This document shows, in pieces, positions 63,562 through 64,000 of a DNA stretch of 64,000 nucleotides. Source of the stretch: Sphingobacterium prati (lineage in GTDB: Bacteria; Bacteroidota; Bacteroidia; Sphingobacteriales; Sphingobacteriaceae). The position numbers and the translations under genes are program-made. The notes under the pieces were generated by a model. It worked only from the letters and a program-made list of their open reading frames with translations. It had not been told where the DNA came from and searched no databases. Position 1 is the stretch's first letter. Every line of letters begins with the position of its first letter. The stretch covers positions 799,700 to 863,699 of the forward strand of contig NZ_JABJWY010000038.1 of NCBI RefSeq assembly GCF_013167215.1, in the 5' to 3' direction.

Positions 63562-64000
63562 CTAATACCGAATACCCTTGATATTAAGTTGTAAGTTTCT
63601 CTTGTTGCGCCATACATTCTCCTCTATACTATAACAGATATCGAAACTCTGGCCCGAATTGATAAGACTGATATGGTCGGCTAGTCCGAAACCGATACAG
63701 TCAAAAGATGCGGAGTCTTCCTGCAGCACGGTCATTTTTAAATGGTTTGTACCTACAGGGAAAGCCGGGCCCACCGCAGTTACTTTCTTACTCAAAAAAA
63801 TCGGAGCCTCATTTTGTGGGCCAAATGGTTCAAACTGTTGGAGTATGCGGAAAAACTTTGCATCTATATCCTTCAGCTGAAGTTTGGCATCGATCAAGAT
63901 TTCTTGCGTCAGCATTTCGGGGCTGATCCGTCGGGCGACAACTTCTTCAAAGCGATCTTGAAACAGGCTGACGTTGTCAAGAGACATCGTTAAACCAGCA
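63562..64000 (-). CDS. recJ: Single-stranded-DNA exonuclease RecJ, C-terminal part
   Basis: The frame runs off the right edge, with codons for AGLT before MSLDNVSLFQDRF at the edge, so only the last 145 or so residues are present. The segment AGLTMSLDNVSLFQDRFEEV and the OB-type ending (FEPFGPQNEAPIF; HLKMTVLQEDSASFDCIGFG) match the RecJ C-terminus. RecJ degrades single-stranded DNA 5' to 3' in repair and recombination. The catalytic DHH domain lies outside the window. Confidence 0.88.
   Translation of the reverse strand, partial: AGLTMSLDNVSLFQDRFEEVVARRISPEMLTQEILIDAKLQLKDIDAKFFRILQQFEPFGPQNEAPIFLSKKVTAVGPAFPVGTNHLKMTVLQEDSASFDCIGFGLADHISLINSGQSFDICYSIEENVWRNKRNLQLNIKGIRY

Noticed and set aside
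1..64000. CRISPR arrays, prophage, insertion sequences, restriction or other defence genes
   Set aside because: No regularly spaced repeats, transposases, integrases, phage structural genes or known defence families were seen.

Overview
The window looks like chromosomal DNA of a Bacteroidota bacterium, most likely Sphingobacteriaceae (Sphingobacterium-like). The evidence is four SusC/SusD pairs, a FecI/FecR/STN-receptor signalling set, TAnnTTTG-type -7 promoter elements, lipoprotein signals of the SusD type, weak Shine-Dalgarno sequences, moderately AT-rich DNA, and Bacteroidota-typical families (DUF4302, Mx1-type metallopeptidase, GH3-like protein, pRiA4b ORF-3-like protein). This assignment rests on protein family recognition only; no database search was possible.

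Layout. 1-5060: 3' end of a tRNA with its terminator, then SusC/SusD pair 1. 5089-12014: housekeeping genes der and cysS, a secreted NTF2-like protein, a SurA-type chaperone (minus) and a secreted lactonase-type beta-propeller. 12148-17935 (minus): a complete seven-gene Mrp Na+/H+ antiporter operon, A to G. 18034-30008: ECF sigma factor, FecR anti-sigma, STN-bearing SusC, SusD, a HEFTH metallopeptidase lipoprotein, a DUF4302 lipoprotein, a DUF4369-like lipoprotein without a thioredoxin domain, and three tiny membrane proteins. 30170-38426: a membrane-protein gene split by an in-frame TAG, an XRE-type regulator, a possibly structured RNA region, an unknown soluble protein, a TlpA-like redox protein fused tightly to SusC/SusD pair 3, and small minus-strand proteins. 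38539-41607: an unusually structured intergenic block, a membrane-anchored LytTR regulator, a two-gene nucleotidyltransferase pair and a small secreted NTF2-like protein. 41999-48656: SusC/SusD pair 4 (its SusC carries two regulatory-like domains joined by a DS-repeat linker), a decayed nucleotidyltransferase gene and a TonB C-terminal-domain protein. 48722-64000: mainly core metabolism and RNA or envelope maintenance: acs, a UbiA-like membrane protein, a D-2-hydroxyacid dehydrogenase, an FAD monooxygenase, rsmA, pdxA, a CCA-adding enzyme, a pRiA4b ORF-3-like protein, miaA, ilvE, a GH3-like protein, lptB and the C-terminal end of recJ.

How the genes work together. SusC/SusD pairs are outer-membrane transporters with a surface lipoprotein lid, powered by TonB. 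The FecI/FecR set should couple substrate sensing by the STN domain of the second SusC to its own transcription. The TlpA-like pair has no sigma factor beside it, but an XRE regulator lies upstream and a LytTR membrane regulator downstream. The partial tRNA at the left edge has no encoded CCA, consistent with the CCA-adding enzyme encoded later in the window.

The most unusual items are: the TAG-split membrane gene (30170-30658); the internally deleted nucleotidyltransferase remnant (47290-47504), a relative of the intact gene at 40383; a dispersed ~36-bp intergenic repeat family lying upstream of mrpB, pdxA, the CCA enzyme gene and lptB; a 39/40-identical terminator present twice; and two intergenic regions (31507-31701 and 38539-38711) with inverted repeats suggestive of structured RNA. 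No CRISPR array, prophage, insertion sequence or intact defence island was seen.
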